A DNA stretch of 24,557 bases, taken from positions 1 through 24,557 of the forward strand of contig JAPFFF010000367.1 of assembly GCA_039105265.1 (NCBI GenBank). Reading direction: 5' to 3'. The translations under genes and the position numbers were made by a program. This DNA is from Tritrichomonas musculus (lineage: Eukaryota; Parabasalia; Tritrichomonadida; Tritrichomonadidae). Positions 1 to 12,000 of this stretch are shown one piece after another. The notes beneath the pieces are model-generated. The model saw only the letters and a list, made by a program, of their open reading frames with translations. It had not been told where the DNA came from and did no database searches. How positions within the stretch are numbered: position 1 is the stretch's first letter; each line of letters begins with the position of its first letter.

Positions 1-1020
1 CATCTGATGATTCAACTGCAGTTCTTGTTGCATCTTATTATTAAACTGCAGTTCTCGTTGCATCTGATGATTCAACTGCAGTTCTCGTTGCATCTGATGG
101 TTCAACTGCAGTTCTCGTTGAATCTGATGATTCAACTGTAGTTCTCGTTGAATCTGATGATTCAACTGCAGTTCTCGTTGAATCTGATGGTTCAACTGCA
201 GTTCTCGTTGAATCTGATGATTCAACTGCAGTTCTCGTTGAATCTGATGGTTCAACTGCAGTTCTCGTTGAATCTGATGGTTCAACTGCAGTTCTCGTTG
301 CATCTGATGATTCAACTGCAGTTGTCGTTGCATCTGATGATTCAACTGCAGTTCTTGTTTCATCTTATTATTAAACTGCAGTTCTCGTTGCATCTGATGA
401 TTCAACTGCAGTTCTCGTTGCATCTGATGATTCAACTGCAGTTGTCGTTGCATCTGATGATTCAACTGCAGTTCTCGTTGCATCTGATGATTCAACTGCA
501 GTTGTCGTTGCATCTGATGATTCAACTGCAGTTCTTGTTTCATCTTATTATTAAACTGCAGTTCTCGTTGCATCTGATGATTCAACTGCAGTTCTCGTTG
601 CATCTGATGATTCAACTGCAGTTCTCGTTGAATCTGATGATTCAACTGCAGTTCTCGTTGCATCTGATGATTCAACTGCAGTTGTCGTTGCATCTGATGA
701 TTCAACTGCAGTTCTCGTTGAATCTGATGATTCAACTGTAGTTCTCGTTGCATCTGATGATTCAACTGCAGTTCTCGTTGAATCTGATGATTCAACTGTA
801 GTTCTCGTTGAATCTGATGATTCAACTGCAGTTCTCGTTGAATCTGATGATTCAACTGTAGTTCTCGTTGAATCTGATGGTTCAACTGCAGTTCTCGTTG
901 AATCTGATGATTCAACTGCAGTTCTCGTTGAATCTGATGATTCAACTGCAGTTGTCGTTGCATCTGATGATTCAACTGCAGTTCTCGTTGAATCTGATGA
1001 TTCAACTGTAGTTCTCGTTG

Positions 1021-1320
1021 CATCTGATGATTCAACTGCAGTTCTCGTTGAATCTGATGATTCAACTGTAGTTCTCGTTGCATCTGATGATTCAACTGCA
1101 GTTCTCGTTGAATCTGATGATTCAACTGCAGTTCTCGTTGCATCTGATGATTCAACTGCAGTTCTCGTTGAATCTGATGATTCAACTGCAGTTCTCGTTG
1201 CATCTGATGATTCAACTGCAGTTCTCGTTGAATCTGATGATTCAACTGCAGTTCTCGTTGCATCTGATGATTCAACTGCAGTTCTCGTTGAATCTGATGA
1301 TTCAACTGCAGTTCTTGTTG
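1021..1320. repeat. 60-bp dimer run (CAT unit / AAT unit alternation)
   Basis: Units beginning CAT and AAT alternate strictly, so the local period is 60 bp rather than 30. The same alternation recurs at 1501-1740. The first CTGTAG units here (991 and 1051) also sit on the AAT half of the dimer. Elsewhere the two unit types are mixed irregularly. This looks like a short homogenised dimeric higher-order repeat. Confidence 0.75.
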
Positions 1321-2070
1321 CATCTGATGATTCAACTGCAGTTCTCGTTGCATCTGATGATTCAACTGCAGTTCTCGTTGCATCTGATGATTCAACTGCA
1401 GTTCTCGTTGCATCTGATGATTCAACTGCAGTTCTCGTTGAATCTGATGATTCAACTGCAGTTCTCGTTGAATCTGATGATTCAACTGCAGTTCTCGTTG
1501 CATCTGATGATTCAACTGCAGTTCTCGTTGAATCTGATGATTCAACTGTAGTTCTCGTTGCATCTGATGATTCAACTGCAGTTCTCGTTGAATCTGATGA
1601 TTCAACTGTAGTTCTCGTTGCATCTGATGATTCAACTGCAGTTCTCGTTGAATCTGATGATTCAACTGCAGTTCTCGTTGCATCTGATGATTCAACTGCA
1701 GTTCTCGTTGAATCTGATGATTCAACTGCAGTTCTCGTTGCATCTGATGATTCAACTGCAGTTCTCGTTGCATCTGATGATTCAACTGCAGTTCTCGTTG
1801 AATCTGATGATTCAACTGCAGTTCTCGTTGCATCTGATGATTCAACTGCAGTTCTCGTTGCATCTGATGATTCAACTGCAGTTCTCGTTGAATCTGATGA
1901 TTCAACTGCAGTTCTCGTTGCATCTGATGATTCAACTGCAGTTCTCGTTGCATCTGATGATTCAACTGCAGTTCTCGTTGCATCTGATGATTCAACTGCA
2001 GTTCTCGTTGAATCTGATGATTCAACTGCAGTTCTCGTTGAATCTGATGATTCAACTGCAGTTCTCGTTG

Positions 2071-2550
2071 CATCTGATGATTCAACTGCAGTTCTTGTTG
2101 AATCTTATTATTAAACTGCAGTTCTCGTTGAATCTTATGATTAAACTGCAGTTCTCGTTGAATCTTATGATTAAACTGCAGTTCTTGTTGAATCTTATTA
2201 TTAAACTGCAGTTCTCGTTGCATCTGATGATTCAACTGCAGTTCTCGTTGCATCTGATGATTCAACTGCAGTTCTCGTTGCATCTGATGATTCAACTGCA
2301 GTTCTCGTTGAATCTGATGATTCAACTGCAGTTCTCGTTGAATCTGATGATTCAACTGCAGTTCTTGTTGCATCTGATGATTCAACTGCAGTTCTCGTTG
2401 AATCTGATGATTCAACTGCAGTTCTCGTTGCATCTGATGATTCAACTGCAGTTCTCGTTGAATCTGATGATTCAACTGCAGTTGTCGTTGCATCTGATGA
2501 TTCAACTGCAGTTGTCGTTGCATCTGATGATTCAACTGCAGTTCTCGTTG
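2071..2550. repeat. A1 module with CTT-unit quartet, first copy
   Basis: The quartet at 2101-2220 consists of four AAT units with CTT at positions 4-6 and TTAAAC in the middle: ATT, ATG, ATG, ATT in order at positions 7-9. The 480-bp context matches 3961-4440 unit for unit except for one CAT/AAT difference (2311 against 4201). Other quartets are at 3991-4110, 4711-4830, 11161-11280 and 23860-23979, with a modified one at 22990-23109. Confidence 0.8.
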
Positions 2551-3180
2551 CATCTGATTATTCAACTGTAGTTCTCGTTGCATCTGATGATTCAACTGCA
2601 GTTCTCGTTGAATCTGATGATTCAACTGTAGTTCTCGTTGAATCTGATGATTCAACTGCAGTTCTCGTTGAATCTGATGATTCAACTGTAGTTCTCGTTG
2701 AATCTGATGGTTCAACTGCAGTTCTCGTTGAATCTGATGATTCAACTGCAGTTCTCGTTGAATCTGATGATTCAACTGCAGTTCTTGTTGCATCTGATGA
2801 TTCAACTGCAGTTCTTGTTTCATCTGATGATTCAACTGCAGTTCTCGTTGAATCTTATTATTAAACTGCAGTTCTCGTTGCATCTGATGATTCAACTGCA
2901 GTTCTCGTTGCATCTGATGATTCAACTGCAGTTGTCGTTGCATCTGATGATTCAACTGCAGTTGTCGTTGCATCTGATGATTCAACTGCAGTTCTCGTTG
3001 AATCTGATGATTCAACTGCAGTTCTTGTTGCATCTGATGATTCAACTGCAGTTCTCGTTGCATCTGATGATTCAACTGCAGTTGTCGTTGCATCTGATGA
3101 TTCAACTGCAGTTCTTGTTTCATCTTATTATTAAACTGCAGTTCTCGTTGCATCTGATGATTCAACTGCAGTTCTCGTTG

Positions 3181-4020
3181 CATCTGATGATTCAACTGCA
3201 GTTCTCGTTGAATCTGATGATTCAACTGCAGTTCTCGTTGCATCTGATGATTCAACTGCAGTTGTCGTTGCATCTGATGATTCAACTGCAGTTCTCGTTG
3301 AATCTGATGATTCAACTGTAGTTCTCGTTGCATCTGATGATTCAACTGCAGTTCTCGTTGAATCTGATGATTCAACTGTAGTTCTCGTTGAATCTGATGA
3401 TTCAACTGCAGTTCTCGTTGAATCTGATGATTCAACTGTAGTTCTCGTTGAATCTGATGGTTCAACTGCAGTTCTCGTTGAATCTGATGATTCAACTGCA
3501 GTTCTCGTTGAATCTGATGATTCAACTGCAGTTCTTGTTGCATCTGATGATTCAACTGCAGTTCTCGTTGAATCTGATGATTCAACTGTAGTTCTCGTTG
3601 CATCTGATGATTCAACTGCAGTTCTCGTTGAATCTGATGATTCAACTGTAGTTCTCGTTGCATCTGATGATTCAACTGCAGTTCTCGTTGAATCTGATGG
3701 TTCAACTGCAGTTCTCGTTGCATCTGATTATTCAACTGCAGTTCTTGTTTCATCTTATTATTAAACTGCAGTTCTCGTTGAATCTTATTATTAAACTGTA
3801 GTTCTCGTTGCATCTGATGATTCAACTGCAGTTCTCGTTGCATCTGATGATTCAACTGCAGTTCTCGTTGCATCTGATGATTCAACTGCAGTTCTCGTTG
3901 AATCTGATGATTCAACTGCAGTTCTCGTTGAATCTGATGATTCAACTGCAGTTCTCGTTGCATCTGATGATTCAACTGCAGTTCTTGTTGAATCTTATTA
4001 TTAAACTGCAGTTCTCGTTG
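3181..4020. repeat. 28-unit module M1, copy 1
   Basis: M1 is a run of 28 units in fixed order. It contains the triple CTGTAG cassette, a GATGG unit, two more CTGTAG units in a CAT/AAT alternation, a second GATGG unit, a CATCTGATTA unit ending CTTGTTT, and the CTT units at 3751-3810. The same order is found at 6781, 7771, 10351 and 22180. By eye the copies are identical except for one substitution in copy 4. Confidence 0.88.
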
Positions 4021-4500
4021 AATCTTATGATTAAACTGCAGTTCTCGTTGAATCTTATGATTAAACTGCAGTTCTTGTTGAATCTTATTATTAAACTGCA
4101 GTTCTCGTTGCATCTGATGATTCAACTGCAGTTCTCGTTGCATCTGATGATTCAACTGCAGTTCTCGTTGCATCTGATGATTCAACTGCAGTTCTCGTTG
4201 CATCTGATGATTCAACTGCAGTTCTCGTTGAATCTGATGATTCAACTGCAGTTCTTGTTGCATCTGATGATTCAACTGCAGTTCTCGTTGAATCTGATGA
4301 TTCAACTGCAGTTCTCGTTGCATCTGATGATTCAACTGCAGTTCTCGTTGAATCTGATGATTCAACTGCAGTTGTCGTTGCATCTGATGATTCAACTGCA
4401 GTTGTCGTTGCATCTGATGATTCAACTGCAGTTCTCGTTGAATCTGATGATTCAACTGTAGTTCTCGTTGCATCTGATGATTCAACTGCAGTTCTCGTTG
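3781..4500. repeat. 720-bp tandem duplication, left copy
   Basis: These 24 units match 4501-5220 position for position except for one C/G difference in the AAT unit at 3931 against 4651. The two copies are directly adjacent, so this is a head-to-tail 720-bp duplication. It begins with the AATCTTATTA unit carrying TTAAACTGTAG and ends one unit after a CTGTAG unit. Confidence 0.88.
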
Positions 4501-5220
4501 AATCTTATTATTAAACTGTAGTTCTCGTTGCATCTGATGATTCAACTGCAGTTCTCGTTGCATCTGATGATTCAACTGCAGTTCTCGTTGCATCTGATGA
4601 TTCAACTGCAGTTCTCGTTGAATCTGATGATTCAACTGCAGTTCTCGTTGAATCTGATGATTCAACTGCAGTTGTCGTTGCATCTGATGATTCAACTGCA
4701 GTTCTTGTTGAATCTTATTATTAAACTGCAGTTCTCGTTGAATCTTATGATTAAACTGCAGTTCTCGTTGAATCTTATGATTAAACTGCAGTTCTTGTTG
4801 AATCTTATTATTAAACTGCAGTTCTCGTTGCATCTGATGATTCAACTGCAGTTCTCGTTGCATCTGATGATTCAACTGCAGTTCTCGTTGCATCTGATGA
4901 TTCAACTGCAGTTCTCGTTGCATCTGATGATTCAACTGCAGTTCTCGTTGAATCTGATGATTCAACTGCAGTTCTTGTTGCATCTGATGATTCAACTGCA
5001 GTTCTCGTTGAATCTGATGATTCAACTGCAGTTCTCGTTGCATCTGATGATTCAACTGCAGTTCTCGTTGAATCTGATGATTCAACTGCAGTTGTCGTTG
5101 CATCTGATGATTCAACTGCAGTTGTCGTTGCATCTGATGATTCAACTGCAGTTCTCGTTGAATCTGATGATTCAACTGTAGTTCTCGTTGCATCTGATGA
5201 TTCAACTGCAGTTCTCGTTG
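4501..5220. repeat. 720-bp tandem duplication, right copy
   Basis: Partner of 3781-4500, with one visible substitution in 720 bp. Its last units (5041-5220) are also the start of the 3570-bp-offset duplication, so duplication events overlap here. Confidence 0.88.
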
Positions 5221-7620
5221 AATCTGATGATTCAACTGTAGTTCTCGTTGAATCTGATGATTCAACTGCAGTTCTCGTTGAATCTGATGATTCAACTGTA
5301 GTTCTCGTTGAATCTGATGGTTCAACTGCAGTTCTCGTTGAATCTGATGATTCAACTGCAGTTCTCGTTGAATCTGATGATTCAACTGCAGTTCTCGTTG
5401 AATCTGATGATTCAACTGCAGTTCTTGTTGCATCTGATGATTCAACTGCAGTTCTTGTTTCATCTGATGATTCAACTGCAGTTCTCGTTGAATCTTATTA
5501 TTAAACTGCAGTTCTCGTTGCATCTGATGATTCAACTGCAGTTCTCGTTGCATCTGATGATTCAACTGCAGTTGTCGTTGCATCTGATGATTCAACTGCA
5601 GTTGTCGTTGCATCTGATGATTCAACTGCAGTTCTCGTTGAATCTGATGATTCAACTGCAGTTCTCGTTGAATCTGATGATTCAACTGCAGTTCTCGTTG
5701 AATCTGATGATTCAACTGCAGTTCTCGTTGCATCTGATGATTCAACTGCAGTTCTCGTTGCATCTGATGATTCAACTGCAGTTCTCGTTGAATCTGATGA
5801 TTCAACTGCAGTTCTCGTTGCATCTGATGATTCAACTGCAGTTCTCGTTGCATCTGATGATTCAACTGCAGTTGTCGTTGCATCTGATGATTCAACTGCA
5901 GTTGTCGTTGCATCTGATGATTCAACTGCAGTTCTCGTTGAATCTGATGATTCAACTGCAGTTCTTGTTGCATCTGATGATTCAACTGCAGTTCTCGTTG
6001 AATCTGATGATTCAACTGCAGTTCTCGTTGAATCTGATGATTCAACTGCAGTTCTCGTTGCATCTGATGATTCAACTGCAGTTCTCGTTGAATCTGATGA
6101 TTCAACTGCAGTTGTCGTTGCATCTGATGATTCAACTGCAGTTGTCGTTGCATCTGATGATTCAACTGCAGTTCTCGTTGAATCTGATGATTCAACTGTA
6201 GTTCTCGTTGCATCTGATGATTCAACTGCAGTTCTCGTTGAATCTGATGATTCAACTGTAGTTCTCGTTGAATCTGATGATTCAACTGCAGTTCTCGTTG
6301 AATCTGATGATTCAACTGTAGTTCTCGTTGAATCTGATGGTTCAACTGCAGTTCTCGTTGAATCTGATGATTCAACTGCAGTTCTCGTTGAATCTGATGA
6401 TTCAACTGCAGTTCTTGTTGCATCTGATGATTCAACTGCAGTTCTTGTTTCATCTGATGATTCAACTGCAGTTCTCGTTGAATCTTATTATTAAACTGCA
6501 GTTCTCGTTGCATCTGATGATTCAACTGCAGTTCTCGTTGCATCTGATGATTCAACTGCAGTTCTCGTTGAATCTGATGATTCAACTGCAGTTGTCGTTG
6601 CATCTGATGATTCAACTGCAGTTCTCGTTGAATCTGATGATTCAACTGCAGTTCTTGTTGCATCTGATGATTCAACTGCAGTTCTCGTTGCATCTGATGA
6701 TTCAACTGCAGTTCTCGTTGCATCTGATGATTCAACTGCAGTTCTTGTTTCATCTTATTATTAAACTGCAGTTCTCGTTGCATCTGATGATTCAACTGCA
6801 GTTCTCGTTGAATCTGATGATTCAACTGCAGTTCTCGTTGCATCTGATGATTCAACTGCAGTTGTCGTTGCATCTGATGATTCAACTGCAGTTCTCGTTG
6901 AATCTGATGATTCAACTGTAGTTCTCGTTGCATCTGATGATTCAACTGCAGTTCTCGTTGAATCTGATGATTCAACTGTAGTTCTCGTTGAATCTGATGA
7001 TTCAACTGCAGTTCTCGTTGAATCTGATGATTCAACTGTAGTTCTCGTTGAATCTGATGGTTCAACTGCAGTTCTCGTTGAATCTGATGATTCAACTGCA
7101 GTTCTCGTTGAATCTGATGATTCAACTGCAGTTCTTGTTGCATCTGATGATTCAACTGCAGTTCTCGTTGAATCTGATGATTCAACTGTAGTTCTCGTTG
7201 CATCTGATGATTCAACTGCAGTTCTCGTTGAATCTGATGATTCAACTGTAGTTCTCGTTGCATCTGATGATTCAACTGCAGTTCTCGTTGAATCTGATGG
7301 TTCAACTGCAGTTCTCGTTGCATCTGATTATTCAACTGCAGTTCTTGTTTCATCTTATTATTAAACTGCAGTTCTCGTTGAATCTTATTATTAAACTGTA
7401 GTTCTCGTTGCATCTGATGATTCAACTGCAGTTCTCGTTGCATCTGATGATTCAACTGCAGTTCTCGTTGCATCTGATGATTCAACTGCAGTTCTCGTTG
7501 AATCTGATGATTCAACTGCAGTTCTCGTTGAATCTGATGATTCAACTGCAGTTCTCGTTGCATCTGATGATTCAACTGCAGTTCTTGTTGAATCTTATTA
7601 TTAAACTGCAGTTCTCGTTG
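5041..7620. repeat. 2.58-kb segmental duplication, left copy
   Basis: These 86 units align without gaps to 8611-11190 at an offset of 3570 bp (119 units). By eye I see four substitutions: three in the units at 6541 and 6571, and one in the unit at 7591. Both limits are sharp, since the units at 5011 and 7621 do not match their partners. The segment includes M1 copy 2. Confidence 0.88.
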
Positions 7621-7710
7621 CATCTGATGATTCAACTGCAGTTCTCGTTGAATCTGATGATTCAACTGCAGTTGTCGTTGCATCTGATGATTCAACTGCA
7701 GTTGTCGTTG
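6781..7710. repeat. 930-bp duplication at 990-bp offset, left copy; contains M1 copy 2
   Basis: These 31 units are identical by eye to 7771-8700. The first 28 units (6781-7620) are M1 copy 2. The 60 bp between the copies (7711-7770) holds a CAT unit with CTTGTTG and an AATCTTATTA unit, which resemble the two units just before 6781 and differ from them by a base or so each. Confidence 0.87.
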
Positions 7711-7770
7711 CATCTGATGATTCAACTGCAGTTCTTGTTGAATCTTATTATTAAACTGCAGTTCTCGTTG

Positions 7771-8700
7771 CATCTGATGATTCAACTGCAGTTCTCGTTG
7801 AATCTGATGATTCAACTGCAGTTCTCGTTGCATCTGATGATTCAACTGCAGTTGTCGTTGCATCTGATGATTCAACTGCAGTTCTCGTTGAATCTGATGA
7901 TTCAACTGTAGTTCTCGTTGCATCTGATGATTCAACTGCAGTTCTCGTTGAATCTGATGATTCAACTGTAGTTCTCGTTGAATCTGATGATTCAACTGCA
8001 GTTCTCGTTGAATCTGATGATTCAACTGTAGTTCTCGTTGAATCTGATGGTTCAACTGCAGTTCTCGTTGAATCTGATGATTCAACTGCAGTTCTCGTTG
8101 AATCTGATGATTCAACTGCAGTTCTTGTTGCATCTGATGATTCAACTGCAGTTCTCGTTGAATCTGATGATTCAACTGTAGTTCTCGTTGCATCTGATGA
8201 TTCAACTGCAGTTCTCGTTGAATCTGATGATTCAACTGTAGTTCTCGTTGCATCTGATGATTCAACTGCAGTTCTCGTTGAATCTGATGGTTCAACTGCA
8301 GTTCTCGTTGCATCTGATTATTCAACTGCAGTTCTTGTTTCATCTTATTATTAAACTGCAGTTCTCGTTGAATCTTATTATTAAACTGTAGTTCTCGTTG
8401 CATCTGATGATTCAACTGCAGTTCTCGTTGCATCTGATGATTCAACTGCAGTTCTCGTTGCATCTGATGATTCAACTGCAGTTCTCGTTGAATCTGATGA
8501 TTCAACTGCAGTTCTCGTTGAATCTGATGATTCAACTGCAGTTCTCGTTGCATCTGATGATTCAACTGCAGTTCTTGTTGAATCTTATTATTAAACTGCA
8601 GTTCTCGTTGCATCTGATGATTCAACTGCAGTTCTCGTTGAATCTGATGATTCAACTGCAGTTGTCGTTGCATCTGATGATTCAACTGCAGTTGTCGTTG
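7771..8700. repeat. 930-bp duplication at 990-bp offset, right copy; contains M1 copy 3
   Basis: Partner of 6781-7710, with no difference seen. The first 28 units (7771-8610) are M1 copy 3. The end of this copy overlaps the start of the duplication at 8611, so the 990-bp and 3570-bp events are nested in history. Confidence 0.87.
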
Positions 8701-11190
8701 CATCTGATGATTCAACTGCAGTTCTCGTTGAATCTGATGATTCAACTGTAGTTCTCGTTGCATCTGATGATTCAACTGCAGTTCTCGTTGAATCTGATGA
8801 TTCAACTGTAGTTCTCGTTGAATCTGATGATTCAACTGCAGTTCTCGTTGAATCTGATGATTCAACTGTAGTTCTCGTTGAATCTGATGGTTCAACTGCA
8901 GTTCTCGTTGAATCTGATGATTCAACTGCAGTTCTCGTTGAATCTGATGATTCAACTGCAGTTCTCGTTGAATCTGATGATTCAACTGCAGTTCTTGTTG
9001 CATCTGATGATTCAACTGCAGTTCTTGTTTCATCTGATGATTCAACTGCAGTTCTCGTTGAATCTTATTATTAAACTGCAGTTCTCGTTGCATCTGATGA
9101 TTCAACTGCAGTTCTCGTTGCATCTGATGATTCAACTGCAGTTGTCGTTGCATCTGATGATTCAACTGCAGTTGTCGTTGCATCTGATGATTCAACTGCA
9201 GTTCTCGTTGAATCTGATGATTCAACTGCAGTTCTCGTTGAATCTGATGATTCAACTGCAGTTCTCGTTGAATCTGATGATTCAACTGCAGTTCTCGTTG
9301 CATCTGATGATTCAACTGCAGTTCTCGTTGCATCTGATGATTCAACTGCAGTTCTCGTTGAATCTGATGATTCAACTGCAGTTCTCGTTGCATCTGATGA
9401 TTCAACTGCAGTTCTCGTTGCATCTGATGATTCAACTGCAGTTGTCGTTGCATCTGATGATTCAACTGCAGTTGTCGTTGCATCTGATGATTCAACTGCA
9501 GTTCTCGTTGAATCTGATGATTCAACTGCAGTTCTTGTTGCATCTGATGATTCAACTGCAGTTCTCGTTGAATCTGATGATTCAACTGCAGTTCTCGTTG
9601 AATCTGATGATTCAACTGCAGTTCTCGTTGCATCTGATGATTCAACTGCAGTTCTCGTTGAATCTGATGATTCAACTGCAGTTGTCGTTGCATCTGATGA
9701 TTCAACTGCAGTTGTCGTTGCATCTGATGATTCAACTGCAGTTCTCGTTGAATCTGATGATTCAACTGTAGTTCTCGTTGCATCTGATGATTCAACTGCA
9801 GTTCTCGTTGAATCTGATGATTCAACTGTAGTTCTCGTTGAATCTGATGATTCAACTGCAGTTCTCGTTGAATCTGATGATTCAACTGTAGTTCTCGTTG
9901 AATCTGATGGTTCAACTGCAGTTCTCGTTGAATCTGATGATTCAACTGCAGTTCTCGTTGAATCTGATGATTCAACTGCAGTTCTTGTTGCATCTGATGA
10001 TTCAACTGCAGTTCTTGTTTCATCTGATGATTCAACTGCAGTTCTCGTTGAATCTTATTATTAAACTGCAGTTCTCGTTGCATCTGATGATTCAACTGCA
10101 GTTCTCGTTGAATCTGATGATTCAACTGCAGTTGTCGTTGCATCTGATGATTCAACTGCAGTTGTCGTTGCATCTGATGATTCAACTGCAGTTCTCGTTG
10201 AATCTGATGATTCAACTGCAGTTCTTGTTGCATCTGATGATTCAACTGCAGTTCTCGTTGCATCTGATGATTCAACTGCAGTTCTCGTTGCATCTGATGA
10301 TTCAACTGCAGTTCTTGTTTCATCTTATTATTAAACTGCAGTTCTCGTTGCATCTGATGATTCAACTGCAGTTCTCGTTGAATCTGATGATTCAACTGCA
10401 GTTCTCGTTGCATCTGATGATTCAACTGCAGTTGTCGTTGCATCTGATGATTCAACTGCAGTTCTCGTTGAATCTGATGATTCAACTGTAGTTCTCGTTG
10501 CATCTGATGATTCAACTGCAGTTCTCGTTGAATCTGATGATTCAACTGTAGTTCTCGTTGAATCTGATGATTCAACTGCAGTTCTCGTTGAATCTGATGA
10601 TTCAACTGTAGTTCTCGTTGAATCTGATGGTTCAACTGCAGTTCTCGTTGAATCTGATGATTCAACTGCAGTTCTCGTTGAATCTGATGATTCAACTGCA
10701 GTTCTTGTTGCATCTGATGATTCAACTGCAGTTCTCGTTGAATCTGATGATTCAACTGTAGTTCTCGTTGCATCTGATGATTCAACTGCAGTTCTCGTTG
10801 AATCTGATGATTCAACTGTAGTTCTCGTTGCATCTGATGATTCAACTGCAGTTCTCGTTGAATCTGATGGTTCAACTGCAGTTCTCGTTGCATCTGATTA
10901 TTCAACTGCAGTTCTTGTTTCATCTTATTATTAAACTGCAGTTCTCGTTGAATCTTATTATTAAACTGTAGTTCTCGTTGCATCTGATGATTCAACTGCA
11001 GTTCTCGTTGCATCTGATGATTCAACTGCAGTTCTCGTTGCATCTGATGATTCAACTGCAGTTCTCGTTGAATCTGATGATTCAACTGCAGTTCTCGTTG
11101 AATCTGATGATTCAACTGCAGTTCTCGTTGCATCTGATGATTCAACTGCAGTTCTTGTTGAATCTTATTATTAAACTTCAGTTCTCGTTG
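8611..11190. repeat. 2.58-kb segmental duplication, right copy; contains M1 copy 4
   Basis: Partner of 5041-7620 at a 3570-bp offset, about 99.8% identical by my count. M1 copy 4 occupies 10351-11190 and carries the one base that differs from the other M1 copies (TTAAACTTCAG near 11177 instead of TTAAACTGCAG). Confidence 0.88.
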
Positions 11191-12000
11191 AATCTTATGA
11201 TTAAACTGCAGTTCTCGTTGAATCTTATGATTAAACTGCAGTTCTTGTTGAATCTTATTATTAAACTGCAGTTCTCGTTGCATCTGATGATTCAACTGCA
11301 GTTCTCGTTGCATCTGATGATTCAACTGCAGTTCTCGTTGCATCTGATGATTCAACTGCAGTTCTCGTTGCATCTGATGATTCAACTGCAGTTCTCGTTG
11401 AATCTGATGATTCAACTGCAGTTCTTGTTGCATCTGATGATTCAACTGCAGTTCTCGTTGAATCTGATGATTCAACTGCAGTTCTCGTTGCATCTGATGA
11501 TTCAACTGCAGTTCTCGTTGAATCTGATGATTCAACTGCAGTTGTCGTTGCATCTGATGATTCAACTGCAGTTGTCGTTGAATCTGATGATTCAACTGCA
11601 GTTCTCGTTGAATCTGATGATTCAACTGTAGTTCTCGTTGCATCTGATGATTCAACTGCAGTTCTCGTTGAATCTGATGATTCAACTGTAGTTCTCGTTG
11701 AATCTGATGATTCAACTGCAGTTCTCGTTGAATCTTATGATTAAACTGCAGTTCTTGTTGAATCTGATGGTTCAACTGCAGTTCTTGTTGTATCTGATGA
11801 TTCAACTGCAGTTCTCGTTGAATCTTATTATTAAACTGTAGTTCTCGTTGCATCTGATGATTCAACTGCAGTTCTCGTTGCATCTGATGATTCAACTGCA
11901 GTTCTCGTTGCATCTGATGATTCAACTGCAGTTCTCGTTGAATCTGATGATTCAACTGCAGTTCTCGTTGAATCTGATGATTCAACTGCAGTTGTCGTTG
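10351..12000. repeat. A1 segment paralogous to block C (constant 11829-bp offset)
   Basis: The 55 units from 10351 to 12000 line up without gaps with 22180-23829. I count nine base differences, three of them in one unit (11251). Both places share a unit pair seen nowhere else in the window: an AATCTTATGA unit ending CTTGTTG followed by an AATCTGATGG unit ending CTTGTTG (11731-11790 and 23560-23619). Collinearity stops after 12000, where block C has an additional stretch carrying a further CTT quartet. Confidence 0.85.

Noticed and set aside
571-2100. Third plus frame (SDDSTAVLVA type) and its minus counterpart (TRTAVESSDA type)
   Set aside because: Both are open here only because no CTT unit with TTAAAC is present; neither contains an ATG in the consensus, and CTT units stop both elsewhere.
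148-11631. The many 100- to 300-codon plus-strand frames in A1
   Set aside because: They are intervals between CTGTAG units and start at whichever in-repeat ATG follows a stop. Their equal lengths reflect segmental duplication, not genes.
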